The translations under genes were made by a program, and so were the position numbers. The notes under the pieces are model-generated. The model saw nothing but the letters and a program-made list of their open reading frames with translations, ran no database searches and was not told where the DNA came from. 41,573 bases of DNA, from positions 1-41,573 of the forward strand of contig JAAYBH010000447.1 of assembly GCA_012718935.1 (NCBI GenBank). The letters run 5' to 3'. Source of the stretch: Clostridiales bacterium. GTDB lineage: Bacteria; Bacillota; Clostridia; Oscillospirales; Oscillospiraceae. This document shows positions 1 to 8,506 of this stretch, piece by piece (the first letter of the stretch is position 1; the number at the start of each line of letters is the position of its first letter).

Positions 1-246
1 GCTAGGCCAAAAACCGTTCTTGACTGGGCTGTTGAGATTGGCCGGACTCCCCTCGCGCGAATCGGCGCGATGCTCCACCATGAATCAAGCCCCGGTGTTA
101 TTACAAAACATCCTGAATCTTCACCGGGTGAAATCAAGTCGCTTGCAAAAGCCATACTGCCTGGTGTCTATATGCGTCAGGCACTGTATTATCGCTATCT
201 CCTATTTTGGAGAAAACCACCTTCCTCCCGGGGTAATGCCTCATAA
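1..246 (+). CDS. 3' end of an unrecognised protein (5' end outside window)
   Basis: An open frame runs from the first base to a TAA at 244-246 and gives the last 81 residues of a protein. It reads plausibly as coding sequence, with a tail rich in Tyr, Arg and Trp (for example YYRYLLFWRKP). I do not recognise the family. It lies 41 bases upstream of aroA on the same strand, so it may be the preceding gene of the aromatic operon, but it does not resemble the C terminus of AroB, AroF or TyrA as I know them. A frame that is open by chance is possible, so confidence is low. Confidence 0.4.
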   Translation, partial: ARPKTVLDWAVEIGRTPLARIGAMLHHESSPGVITKHPESSPGEIKSLAKAILPGVYMRQALYYRYLLFWRKPPSSRGNAS

Positions 247-287
247 AGCAGGAATTCATCCAAATCCTTCAGCACCGGAGGTTATCC

Positions 288-1556
288 ATGACCATTAAAA
301 TCACAAAACCCCTGCAGGGCGGCACGATCGGCGCGATAGCTTCCAAATCGCAGGCGCACCGGCTTCTCATATGCGCGGCTTTGTCGTCGAAGGAGTCGCA
401 GGTTAATTGCTCCGAAAAAAATAACGATATCAATGCCACCGTCCGGTGCCTCAACGCGCTGGGCGCGCTGATTATTTATGAAAGCGGCGTTTTCAGTATT
501 TCACCGATCAAGACGCCGATACGCGGCGAAAGGATTCTTGACTGCGGTGAAAGCGGCTCCACACTGCGCTTTATGCTCCCCGTCGTCTGCGCCCTTGGCG
601 CCGACGCTCAATTTCGCATGGGCGGGCGGCTGCCGTCGCGCCCCCTGTCCCCCCTATACGAGGAACTGATGGCCCACGGCTGCGCCATATCTCCCTACGG
701 CATGAATCCGCTGCACGTCAGCGGCTACCTGAAAAGCGGCAGATATACTATGCCGGGCAATATCTCGTCTCAATTTATCAGCGGCCTCATGTTCGCGCTG
801 CCGCTTCTGAGCGGTGACAGTATGATTATGATCACAGGCGATATGGAATCAAAGCCCTATATCGATATGACAATATCCGCACTGAAGGACTTTGGCGTTG
901 TGATCAGTCAAGGCCGCCACAGCTACACGGTTAAAGGCAAGCAGCACTACACCCCCGGAAAGACCGTCGACGTCGAAGGCGATTGGTCCAACGCCGCCGT
1001 ATGGCTCTGTGCCGGTGCGGTCGGTTCCGGCGAGCTGACGGTAACGAATCTAAATATGAACACCCTCCAGGGCGATCGGAAAATCCTGGATTTTCTGGAG
1101 TGCTTCGGGGCCCGCGTCAACCGGGGGGACGACTGCGTCACTGTCATGCGGGGCGAACTCCGGGGGATCGACATCGACGCCGCCGACACGCCGGATCTTG
1201 TTCCCGTTCTGGCCGCCGTCGCTTCCGTCGCCAAAGGTACGACCTTCATCCGCAATGCCGGACGGCTGCGCATTAAGGAAACTGACCGGCTTCAAACCGT
1301 TACCGCTGCGCTTTCCTCTCTTGGCGCTGATATAATAGAAGCAAAAGACGACCTGATCATTAACGGCAGGTCACGTTTGAACGGCGGTACCGTCGTGGCC
1401 AGCAACGACCATCGTCTTGCCATGCTGGGAGCATTGGCCGCGACTGTCTGCGACAACCCCGTCACAATAACAGACGCGGATGCCGTCAACAAATCCTACC
1501 CGGAATTTTTCAGCGATTTCGCCGCGCTGGGCGGTATTGCGGAGGAGGTAATTTAA
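288..1556 (+). CDS. aroA: 3-phosphoshikimate 1-carboxyvinyltransferase (EPSP synthase)
   Basis: This cytoplasmic enzyme joins phosphoenolpyruvate to shikimate-3-phosphate, the sixth step of the shikimate pathway. At 422 residues it is the usual length. Visible family motifs are SKSQAHRLLICAAL near the N terminus, CGESGSTLRFMLP for substrate binding, SSQFISGLMFALPLL, the late RLRIKETDRL, and NDHRLAMLGAL near the C terminus. GGAGG lies a few bases upstream of the ATG. Its TAA overlaps the aroC ATG by one base (TAATG), and the aroC ribosome binding site GGAGGAGG lies inside its last codons, so the two are probably translationally coupled. It opens an aroA-aroC-pheA run. Confidence 0.97.
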   Translation: MTIKITKPLQGGTIGAIASKSQAHRLLICAALSSKESQVNCSEKNNDINATVRCLNALGALIIYESGVFSISPIKTPIRGERILDCGESGSTLRFMLPVVCALGADAQFRMGGRLPSRPLSPLYEELMAHGCAISPYGMNPLHVSGYLKSGRYTMPGNISSQFISGLMFALPLLSGDSMIMITGDMESKPYIDMTISALKDFGVVISQGRHSYTVKGKQHYTPGKTVDVEGDWSNAAVWLCAGAVGSGELTVTNLNMNTLQGDRKILDFLECFGARVNRGDDCVTVMRGELRGIDIDAADTPDLVPVLAAVASVAKGTTFIRNAGRLRIKETDRLQTVTAALSSLGADIIEAKDDLIINGRSRLNGGTVVASNDHRLAMLGALAATVCDNPVTITDADAVNKSYPEFFSDFAALGGIAEEVI

Positions 1557-2698
1557 TGTCCTCGATCTATGGTAAAAACATCAGAATCACGATTTTCGGG
1601 CAGTCCCACAGCAGCGCCGTCGGCGTTGTGATCGATGGCCTTCCTGCCGGTTTTCGGATTGATTTCGAGGAGCTTCATCGATTTATGCAGCGGCGGGCGC
1701 CTGGTCAGAAAAGCTGGTCGACGCCGCGCTGCGAAAAGGATATACCCGAATTTCTTTCAGGTCTCGCGGGGGACGTAACCTGCGGCGCGCCGCTCTGCGC
1801 CGTCATCCGCAATTCGGATACGCGCTCCTCCGACTACGAGCAGCTGAAGGACATACCCAGACCCGGTCATGCCGACTTCACGGCACAGCTCAAGTATAAA
1901 GGCGCACAGGATACGGCGGGCGGCGGCCATTTTTCGGGCAGGCTCACAGCTCCCCTGTGCATCGCCGGCGGTATCTGCCTGCAGCTTCTGAATGAATTGG
2001 GCGTTGAAATCGGTGCGCACATCGTGTCCGTCGGCAGCGTCAGGGACGCGTTATTCGATCCTGTTCGCGTTGACGCCGATACGCTCAGCGCCGTTAAAGC
2101 CGCCGACTTTCCGGCCTCCGACAGCGTTAAAGGCGCGTTAATGGAAAAGGCCATCGAGGAAGCGCGGCTTGACGGCGACTCCCTGGGCGGCGTCGTTGAA
2201 TGCGCCGCTGTCGGCGTCCCCGGCGGATTGGGTGACCCGATGTTCGACGGGATGGAGAACCGCATTGCAGCCATTGTCTTCGGCATTCCCGCCGTCAAGG
2301 GCATCGAATTCGGCAGCGGCTTCGGCGCCGCCGCCCTGCGCGGATCGGAGAATAACGACAGTTTTTGTTTCGACCCTTACAGCTTCGGTACGGAGCATTC
2401 AAGCGCCGTGAAAACGAAGACAAACAATCACGGCGGTATTCTCGGCGGTATCACCTCAAGTATGCCCGTCATTTTTCGGGTGGCGGTCAAGCCGACGCCG
2501 TCAATTTCAAAGCCGCAGCAGAGTGTCAGTCTTTCTAAGGGCTGTGACGCAGCTCTGACCGTCAAGGGCCGCCACGACCCCTGCATCGTCCCCAGAGCCG
2601 TTCCCTGCGTCGAAGCGGCGGCCGCCATTGCGATATATGACGCATGGCTGGACAACAACAAGTATAAATACGAGGAGTATATAAATGGACATCAATGA
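1556..2698 (+). CDS. aroC: Chorismate synthase
   Basis: It makes chorismate from EPSP with reduced FMN, the last common step of aromatic synthesis. The length of 380 residues is normal. The N-terminal signature reads GQSHSSAVGVVIDGLPAG; the catalytic His18 is kept, but the usual Glu and Gly either side are Gln16 and Ser19. The second signature region reads GGGHFSGRLTAP and the C-terminal one GRHDPCIVPRAVPCVEAA, which fits the family pattern. The start overlaps the aroA stop by one base, and the 3' end overlaps pheA by 14 bases, which indicates one tightly packed transcript. Confidence 0.96.
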   Translation: MSSIYGKNIRITIFGQSHSSAVGVVIDGLPAGFRIDFEELHRFMQRRAPGQKSWSTPRCEKDIPEFLSGLAGDVTCGAPLCAVIRNSDTRSSDYEQLKDIPRPGHADFTAQLKYKGAQDTAGGGHFSGRLTAPLCIAGGICLQLLNELGVEIGAHIVSVGSVRDALFDPVRVDADTLSAVKAADFPASDSVKGALMEKAIEEARLDGDSLGGVVECAAVGVPGGLGDPMFDGMENRIAAIVFGIPAVKGIEFGSGFGAAALRGSENNDSFCFDPYSFGTEHSSAVKTKTNNHGGILGGITSSMPVIFRVAVKPTPSISKPQQSVSLSKGCDAALTVKGRHDPCIVPRAVPCVEAAAAIAIYDAWLDNNKYKYEEYINGHQ

Positions 2699-3827
2699 AT
2701 TGCGAGCACAGATCGATGAAACGGACAGCGTTCTGCTGGACGCTTTCAGCCGCCGCATGGACGTTTCCGCCCAGCTGGCGGTTTATAAAAAAGAAAATAA
2801 CATCCCGGTCTATGACCCGGCGAGAGAGCGCCGGAAGCTGAGCGATATCCTTTCCAAAACACCGGAGGAGCTGCGGACCTACGCCTCGTCGCTCTATTCC
2901 CTGCTGTTCGACCTCAGCCGTTCGTATCAGGAAAACATCCTGAACCCCGAAGCGCCGCTCATCAGGGACATCACCGGCGCCATTGACAGCACAAACAGGC
3001 TCTTCCCCCGGGATGCCGTCGTTGCCTGCCAGGGCATTGAGGGCGCTTACTCACAGCTGGCCTGCGAGAAGCTGTTTGCCGTCCCGAATATCATGTACTG
3101 CACAACCTTCGAAAGCGTTTTTTCGGCCATCGACTCCGGCCTGTGCAAATACGGCGTGCTGCCGCTGGAGAACAGCACGGCCGGCTCCATCAACAAAATA
3201 TACGATCTGATGATGAAGTACCGCTTCTATATCGTCCGCAGCACACGGCTGAAAATCGACCACAACCTGCTGGTCAAAAAAGGGGCATCCCTGAAGGACA
3301 TCAAAGAGGTTTACTCCCATGAGCAGGCCATCACCCAGTGCGGCGCCTTCTTAAAGTCTCTCACCGGCGTGAAGCTCACGTCCTGCGAAAACACAGCCAT
3401 GGCGGCACAGATGGTGGCCGACTCCCCCCGGAGCGACGTTGCCGCTCTCTCCTCCCGCTACTGCGCCGACCTCTACGGGCTTGACTGCCTGGCCGATTCC
3501 GTCCAGGACAAGGGCAACAACTACACGCGTTTCATTACGATATCGAAGGACCTTGAAATTTATCCCGGCGCGGATAAAACAAGCATTATGCTGTCGATTC
3601 CCCACAAGCCCGGCTCCCTCTACCGAATCCTGGCCCGCTTTTACGCTCTGGGCATCAACCTCATCAAGCTCGAGAGCCGTCCCATCCCCGACCGGGACTT
3701 CGAGTTCATGTTTTACTTTGATTTGGAGACGCCCGTCTACTCCTCCGAGTTCATCCAGCTCATGAACGAGCTCAGCGGTATCTGCGAGGAATTCCGGTAT
3801 CTGGGGAGCTATTCGGAGATCGTATAA
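2685..3827 (+). CDS. pheA: Bifunctional chorismate mutase / prephenate dehydratase (P-protein)
   Basis: It converts chorismate to prephenate and then to phenylpyruvate, the committed branch to phenylalanine. Three domains are visible: an AroQ-type chorismate mutase helix bundle at about residues 1-85 (MDINELRAQIDETDSVLL, PARERRKL); a prephenate dehydratase domain at about 105-285 (GIEGAYSQLA, PLENSTAGSINKIYDL, and NYTRFITIS holding the TRF motif); and an ACT domain at about 298-375 (HKPGSLYRIL, LESRPIP), the known site of phenylalanine feedback inhibition. It overlaps aroC by 14 bases and is likely co-transcribed. Its stop is followed by a palindromic repeat, so the transcript may weaken or end there. 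Confidence 0.96.
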   Translation: MDINELRAQIDETDSVLLDAFSRRMDVSAQLAVYKKENNIPVYDPARERRKLSDILSKTPEELRTYASSLYSLLFDLSRSYQENILNPEAPLIRDITGAIDSTNRLFPRDAVVACQGIEGAYSQLACEKLFAVPNIMYCTTFESVFSAIDSGLCKYGVLPLENSTAGSINKIYDLMMKYRFYIVRSTRLKIDHNLLVKKGASLKDIKEVYSHEQAITQCGAFLKSLTGVKLTSCENTAMAAQMVADSPRSDVAALSSRYCADLYGLDCLADSVQDKGNNYTRFITISKDLEIYPGADKTSIMLSIPHKPGSLYRILARFYALGINLIKLESRPIPDRDFEFMFYFDLETPVYSSEFIQLMNELSGICEEFRYLGSYSEIV

Positions 3828-3851
3828 GCATCGACTTTCGGGCAGCTACGA

Positions 3852-3918
3852 GGGGCGATTATCAATCGCCCGCCTCCGCCTCCATCTTCGCATACAGGCG
3901 GTTAATAACCGCCCCTAC
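3852..3918 (+). repeat. Paired-palindrome intergenic repeat (copy A)
   Basis: Two palindromes in tandem, GGGCGATTATCAATCGCCC and GGCGGTTAATAACCGCC, are separated by a short spacer and end in CCTACA. A second copy with nearly the same left palindrome and the same CCGCCCCTACA end lies at 38001-38054, and a related one in the opposite orientation lies near 22098. It fills the gap between pheA and the aroE-aroK fusion. It is probably a REP/MITE-like non-coding repeat, and its RNA could fold into two hairpins. Confidence 0.85.
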
Positions 3919-3956
3919 ATACAAATTTGTAAATCAATCCGCACGGGGGTGCTGTT

Positions 3957-5180
3957 ATGAAAACCTTCGGCCTTTTAGGCGCGCATCTCTCCCACAGCTT
4001 TTCGCCGCTGATTCACTCCATGCTCGGCAACTACGAATACAGTCTCTTCGAGAAGGCGCCCGAAGACCTTGAGGCGTTTTTGAAACACGGCGATTTCAGC
4101 GGCTTGAACGTCACGATCCCGTACAAGAAAACCGTCATCCCCTATTGCGACGCCCTCTCCGATTGTGCAAAACGTATCGGCAGCGTCAATACGCTGCTCA
4201 AGGAGGCCGACGGCAGCCTTTTCGCCGACAATACGGACTACGACGGCTTTTTGTACCTGACGAAAAAGCTGAACATCAACATCACTGGTAAAAAAGCGCT
4301 CATACTGGGCAGCGGAGGCTCTTCCCTCGCCGTCCGGACAGTTCTTGAAGACCTGAAAGCCGGGGAGATCAATATCGTCTCACGCACCGGTGAAAACAAC
4401 TATCATAACCTGCACCGCCATCGGGACGCCGCGCTCATTGTCAACACGACCCCCGTCGGCATGTATCCGAATAACGGCGCAGCAGCCCTTGAGCTCTCGG
4501 GCTTCCCCATCTGCGAGGCTGTGATTGACATCATATATAACCCCTCCAGGACGACGCTGCTGCTGGACGCCGAGGATATGAACATCCCCTGCGTCAACGG
4601 CCTTCCGATGCTTGTGGCCCAAGCCAAACGCGCCGCCGAGATTTTTACTGGAACTGTGATTGAGGATTCCGTAATTGATGGTATCACAGGTCAAATCGAG
4701 CGCCGAACGAAAAATATTATTCTTCTCGGTATGCCCGGCAGCGGCAAATCCACAACCAGCCAGGAACTCGCACGTTTAACCGGTCGGGAGTTCATCGACA
4801 CGGATGAGCAAATAATTAAAAAAGCCGGGAAAAGCATCCCTGAGATATTTTCGGATTCAGGCGAAGAAGCTTTTCGTCAAATAGAGACGGAAGTGCTGCG
4901 GGAAGCCTCAAAAAAAAGCGGCTGCGTCATCGCAACCGGCGGCGGCATCGTCAAGCGGCCTGAAAACCTGCGGCTCATCCGCCAAAACGGCTTCTGCGTC
5001 TTCCTGGACCGCGACATTGCCTCGCTGCCGACAGACGGCCGCCCCCTTTCCCGACAAACCGGCGTCAAGGCGCTTGCAAAGGAGCGCCTGCCCCTGTACA
5101 ATAGCTGGTGCGACTTGAAAGTCAACGTAAACGGCGTTTACGAGACGGTCACGGCAATCATGAAGGCAATAGGAATGTAA
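3957..5180 (+). CDS. aroE-aroK: Fused shikimate dehydrogenase - shikimate kinase
   Basis: One 407-residue protein carries two consecutive shikimate pathway steps. Residues 1 to about 245 are shikimate dehydrogenase: SHSFSPLIHSML binds shikimate, NVTIPYKK holds the catalytic lysine, NTDYDGF the catalytic aspartate, LILGSGGSSLA is the NADP-binding loop, and NTTPVGMYPN and GLPMLVAQA follow. From about residue 250 on it is shikimate kinase: Walker A GMPGSGKST at 258-266, IDTDE, FRQIE, ATGGG, and a lid with GRPLSR. There is no stop or frameshift between the halves, so the fusion is real in this sequence. GGGGGTG lies just before the ATG. It sits between repeat copy A and a short palindrome ahead of aroQ. 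Confidence 0.95.
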   Translation: MKTFGLLGAHLSHSFSPLIHSMLGNYEYSLFEKAPEDLEAFLKHGDFSGLNVTIPYKKTVIPYCDALSDCAKRIGSVNTLLKEADGSLFADNTDYDGFLYLTKKLNINITGKKALILGSGGSSLAVRTVLEDLKAGEINIVSRTGENNYHNLHRHRDAALIVNTTPVGMYPNNGAAALELSGFPICEAVIDIIYNPSRTTLLLDAEDMNIPCVNGLPMLVAQAKRAAEIFTGTVIEDSVIDGITGQIERRTKNIILLGMPGSGKSTTSQELARLTGREFIDTDEQIIKKAGKSIPEIFSDSGEEAFRQIETEVLREASKKSGCVIATGGGIVKRPENLRLIRQNGFCVFLDRDIASLPTDGRPLSRQTGVKALAKERLPLYNSWCDLKVNVNGVYETVTAIMKAIGM

Positions 5181-5216
5181 CCGAAGCTAGCGTTTATCTG
5201 CATCCCGCAATCATAG

Positions 5217-5238
5217 GGGACGCTGTCCTCAGCGTCCC
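5217..5238 (+). repeat. Short perfect palindrome upstream of aroQ
   Basis: GGGACGCTG and CAGCGTCCC form a nine-base stem around a TCCT loop. It sits in the 81-base gap between the aroE-aroK fusion and aroQ. It has no T-run after it, so it is not a convincing terminator. Its form (AGGGG, palindrome, CCCG) resembles the other intergenic repeats in this window, and it may belong to the same class. Confidence 0.6.
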
Positions 5239-5261
5239 GCTGTCACGGAAAGGATAATAAA

Positions 5262-5708
5262 ATGAAAATCCTCGTCATCAACGGGCCGAATATCAATATG
5301 CTGGGCATTAGGGAACCCGACGTCTACGGTAAAAAAAGCTACGCCGATCTTCTGGCTTTTATCAGACAGTCGGCCTGCGGTATCGGCGTTGACGTCGATT
5401 TGTTTCAATCCAACAACGAAGGGGCCATCGTCGACATCATCCAGTGGGCCTACGGGAAAATAGACGGCATCGTCATCAATCCCGCCGCCTACACCCATAC
5501 CAGCATCGCCATTCTCGACGCGCTGAAAGCCGTCGTCATCCCTGCTGTGGAGGTGCATATATCAGATATCAATAACCGCGAGGAATTCCGCCGTCACTCA
5601 TATATTTCACCAGCCTGCCTTAAAACAATCGCAGGTAAGGGATTTGACGGATATAAAGAGGCAATAGAATATCTCAGGAAATATATCACAGAGGCTGCCG
5701 GCTCATAA
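5262..5708 (+). CDS. aroQ: Type II 3-dehydroquinate dehydratase
   Basis: It dehydrates 3-dehydroquinate to 3-dehydroshikimate, the third step of the shikimate pathway. It is 148 residues long, typical of the dodecameric type II enzyme. Motifs seen are NGPNINMLGIREPDVYG with the catalytic Tyr loop, FQSNNEGAIVDIIQWA, NPAAYTHTSIAILDAL, and VEVHISDINNREEFRRHS with the catalytic His. GGAAAGGAT precedes the ATG. It is the last gene of the plus-strand aromatic run and ends inside a strong hairpin that faces the convergent whiA. Confidence 0.97.
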   Translation: MKILVINGPNINMLGIREPDVYGKKSYADLLAFIRQSACGIGVDVDLFQSNNEGAIVDIIQWAYGKIDGIVINPAAYTHTSIAILDALKAVVIPAVEVHISDINNREEFRRHSYISPACLKTIAGKGFDGYKEAIEYLRKYITEAAGS

Positions 5709-5723
5709 GCGGCAGCCTCTGTG
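5687..5723 (+). terminator. Hairpin between convergent aroQ and whiA
   Basis: CACAGAGGCTGCC pairs perfectly with GGCAGCCTCTGTG (13 base pairs) around a short loop that contains the aroQ stop codon. The following sequence is only moderately T-rich (TATTATATT). It stands exactly between two convergent genes and probably ends transcription from both sides. Confidence 0.75.
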
Positions 5724-5725
5724 TA

Positions 5726-6655
5726 TTATATTGAGCTTCCCGCAGGCTTTCCCCCCAGCTCTACAAGCTTTCTCAGTCGGTGGTTCAGGCAGGATTTTGT
5801 GATTGACATTAAGTCGGCCAGCTCGTTGAGGCTGAGTTCAGGGTTTTCAAGCCGCCGGGCTGCCGTCTCTCGAAGCTTGTCCGGCAGGCTGTCCAGACCG
5901 GTTGCCGCCGCGATTCTTCCGATAGCTTCGATCTGAAGGAGCGCGGCGTCGACGGTTTTTGAGACGTTGGCCGTATCGCAGTTGACCTTTCTGTTGATGC
6001 TGTTGCGCATGTCCTTTTCGACCTTCTGCGACATCAGCGACATCGCCGACAATGGCGCGCCGATGGTCGTTAGAAAATCCTCGATCGCCGAGCTCTGTTT
6101 AAAATAATTGACAAAGTTGCCTTTTCTCTTTGCTTCCTTCGGTTCAAAGCCCATTTCCAAAAGCAGTGAATACGTCTCCCTGCTGACATTGTAATGGTCG
6201 GTAACGAGCTCAAGGTGATACCGCTTGGCCGGGTCGGTCACCGACCCTCCCGCTAAAAAAGCACCTCTCATAAAGCTCGCCCGGCAGCACTCGTCCTCCA
6301 GAACGCCGAGATTGATATGGTGGGCAACCAGCCGGCTGCCTGCAAAGCCGAAGGTCTCCAAAATGGCCTGCAGCTTTTCAGGCTGATTGATGATAAACGT
6401 CTGTTTTACGACTTTCGCCCCGGCCTCAGACTCGTTGTCCAATGGCGGCGATATATCGAACGCCAGACCGAAAGCGCGCCTGATCAGCCTGGGCAGCCTT
6501 TTCGCCAGCTCGCGGCTCTCCGTAATGATCTTTATATCCCGAGCCGAAAAGGTGTTGCAATAGAGCAGGAGGCCGTAGCTTTCCGCCAGCGCGCAGCATT
6601 TACGCGCAAGCTGGTCTCTGCAAAGCTCTGCCTTTGTGCTGTTTGAAAACGACAT
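5726..6655 (-). CDS. whiA: DNA-binding protein WhiA
   Basis: WhiA is a conserved Gram-positive regulator tied to cell division and, in Streptomyces, sporulation. The fold joins LAGLIDADG-homing-endonuclease-like domains to a C-terminal helix-turn-helix. I place the start at MSFSNSTKAELCRD (309 residues), where AAAGGGGG precedes the ATG; an ATG 12 codons upstream lacks a good ribosome site. The N-terminal WhiA region shows RLIRRAFGL, and the C-terminal helix-turn-helix is NELADLMSITKSCLNHRL at about residues 275-295. It is the last gene of hprK-murB-rapZ-whiA, 39 bases after rapZ. The yvcK gene that normally lies between rapZ and whiA is absent. Confidence 0.93.
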   Translation of the reverse strand: MSFSNSTKAELCRDQLARKCCALAESYGLLLYCNTFSARDIKIITESRELAKRLPRLIRRAFGLAFDISPPLDNESEAGAKVVKQTFIINQPEKLQAILETFGFAGSRLVAHHINLGVLEDECCRASFMRGAFLAGGSVTDPAKRYHLELVTDHYNVSRETYSLLLEMGFEPKEAKRKGNFVNYFKQSSAIEDFLTTIGAPLSAMSLMSQKVEKDMRNSINRKVNCDTANVSKTVDAALLQIEAIGRIAAATGLDSLPDKLRETAARRLENPELSLNELADLMSITKSCLNHRLRKLVELGGKPAGSSI

Positions 6656-6694
6656 GCCGAAACCCCCTTTGCTGTCCGGATGCCGGATCATGAG

Positions 6695-7552
6695 TTATTT
6701 TTCCAGATCGCGGTGGATGCAGTCTACCGGGTATCCCTTTTCAGCCAGAAATTCCGATAGGGACTGCGCGATGGCAACCGATCTGTGATGGCCGCCGGTA
6801 CAGCCGATGCTGATCACGATATGGCGTTTTCCCTCTTCAACATAACACGGCAGCAGAAACTCCATCATATCCAGAAGCTTTTTATAAAACTCTCTTGTCT
6901 GCTCGTAGTCGAAGATAAACTGCTTCACAGGTTCGTCGAGACCGCTCTGTTCCCTGAGACCGCTGTCATAATAGGGATTGGGAAGGAATCTGACGTCGAA
7001 CACCAGATCCGACTCGATGGGAATACCGTATTTGTAGCCGAAGGAAATGATATTGACGCTCATCGGCTTCTCATCCGTGTTCCTCCTTAATATCGCAAAC
7101 AGGCGGCGCTGCAGCCTTCCAAGGGTCAGATCCGTCGTGTCGATGATGATATCGGCCTGTTCACGGACCGGCGCCAGAATCTCGATCTCGCGGCGGACAG
7201 CCTTCTCAAGCTCGCCGCCGTCCGGGTCCAGCGGATGCCGCCGGCGCGTCTCCTTGTACCGTTTGACGATCGTTTCGAAGCTGGCTTCCACGAACAGTAT
7301 CCGGTGATCGCAGCCCATGTCCCGCATGACATCAAGTGCCACGAACAGCTCATTGAAATCCTCAATGGCGCGGACATCAGTAACAAGGGCAACGCGCTCG
7401 TATCTCCCCCGCGTCGCAAGGCACAGCTCGGCAAATTTCGGCATCAGAGCGACGGGCATATTGTCGACACAATAAAAATCCATATCCTCCAATACGGCGG
7501 CGACACGGCTTTTCCCCGCGCCCGAAAGCCCCGAAATTATCAGTATCTCCAT
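6695..7552 (-). CDS. rapZ: RNase adapter protein RapZ (YvcJ family nucleotide-binding protein)
   Basis: In enterobacteria RapZ steers RNase E to small RNAs that control glucosamine-6-phosphate synthase; in Firmicutes its homolog YvcJ binds and hydrolyses nucleotides and its role is less clear. The protein is 285 residues, the family norm. Walker A GLSGAGKS is at residues 8-15, VDNMP follows, and the conserved C-terminal block SIGCTGGHHRSVAIAQSL is complete. It lies 12 bases after murB and upstream of whiA, so it is part of the same transcript. Confidence 0.94.
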   Translation of the reverse strand: MEILIISGLSGAGKSRVAAVLEDMDFYCVDNMPVALMPKFAELCLATRGRYERVALVTDVRAIEDFNELFVALDVMRDMGCDHRILFVEASFETIVKRYKETRRRHPLDPDGGELEKAVRREIEILAPVREQADIIIDTTDLTLGRLQRRLFAILRRNTDEKPMSVNIISFGYKYGIPIESDLVFDVRFLPNPYYDSGLREQSGLDEPVKQFIFDYEQTREFYKKLLDMMEFLLPCYVEEGKRHIVISIGCTGGHHRSVAIAQSLSEFLAEKGYPVDCIHRDLEK

Positions 7553-7564
7553 AACATACCTCTC

Positions 7565-8491
7565 TTACTGCTGTCTGCTTCGGATGATTTTAACCTCCGG
7601 CTCAAGCTCGATTCCGAATTGCCTCATGACCGTTTCCCTGATGTGATCTATGATATTCATCACATCCTTGAATGTGGCGTCCCCGCGGTTGACGACAAAG
7701 CCCGCGTGCTTTTCAGAAACCATCGCCCCGCCGACAGCATAGCCCTTTAGGCCGGCCTGCTCGATGAGGGCGGCGGCGTAGCCTTCCTTCGGCCGTTTAA
7801 ACGTGCTCCCGGCGCTGGGCATATTGAGCGGCTGGCTCTCCCGTCGTTTTTTTGCCAGCATATCCATTTGGCCTTTGATTTCGCCCGGGTCTCCTCTTGT
7901 CAGCTTCAGCGCGGAGGAGAGTATCACATCGCCCGAGTCGGAGAATCGGCTGTGTCTGTAAGAAAAATCGTGCGCATCGCCGGTAATTTCAAAAAGCGCT
8001 GCGTCCGGAGTGAGGGCTGTAGTTTTCATCACAGCGTTTTTCATTTCCCCGCCGTAGGCGCCTGCGTTCATAGAAACGGCGCCGCCCAGCGTTCCGGGTA
8101 TGCCGTGGGCAAATTCGAGGCCGGTCAGGCCGCACTCAAGGGCGAAAGAGGCGAGCTTTGACAGCAGAACGCCGCTGTCCGCTGTTATCTCCGCGTCATC
8201 AGTCAGCCTTATACTATTGAGGCCGCCGTATGTCTTCATTGCCAGGATATTCAGAAGGCCATCCTCAGCAAGGAGATTCGTCCCGTTGCCGATAATCAGC
8301 GGCTTTACTCCGAATCCGTGCAGTATCTCAATGAGCTTTACAACTTCGTTTTGCGTCACGGGGAAAAACATCGTTGTCACATTTCCGCCGATCTTGAACG
8401 AGGTGTGTTTTTTCATCGGCTCGCCCGTGCGGTATTCCATCTCCGGCAACTGTTCCCGTATGGCCTTAAACGCGTCGGAAATATGATCCAT
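7565..8491 (-). CDS. murB: UDP-N-acetylenolpyruvoylglucosamine reductase
   Basis: This FAD enzyme reduces UDP-GlcNAc-enolpyruvate to UDP-MurNAc in peptidoglycan precursor synthesis. It is 308 residues. The N-terminal HTSFKIGGN and IGNGTNLLA are FAD-binding motifs; GLEFAHGIPGTLGGAVSMNA and YRHSRF are typical; the catalytic Ser lies in PSAGSTFKRP; and the C-terminal EPEVKII holds the active-site Glu. It sits 15 bases after hprK and 12 bases before rapZ, an arrangement common in Clostridia. Confidence 0.96.
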   Translation of the reverse strand: MDHISDAFKAIREQLPEMEYRTGEPMKKHTSFKIGGNVTTMFFPVTQNEVVKLIEILHGFGVKPLIIGNGTNLLAEDGLLNILAMKTYGGLNSIRLTDDAEITADSGVLLSKLASFALECGLTGLEFAHGIPGTLGGAVSMNAGAYGGEMKNAVMKTTALTPDAALFEITGDAHDFSYRHSRFSDSGDVILSSALKLTRGDPGEIKGQMDMLAKKRRESQPLNMPSAGSTFKRPKEGYAAALIEQAGLKGYAVGGAMVSEKHAGFVVNRGDATFKDVMNIIDHIRETVMRQFGIELEPEVKIIRSRQQ

Positions 8492-8506
8492 ATGTTACCT
8501 CAAATA

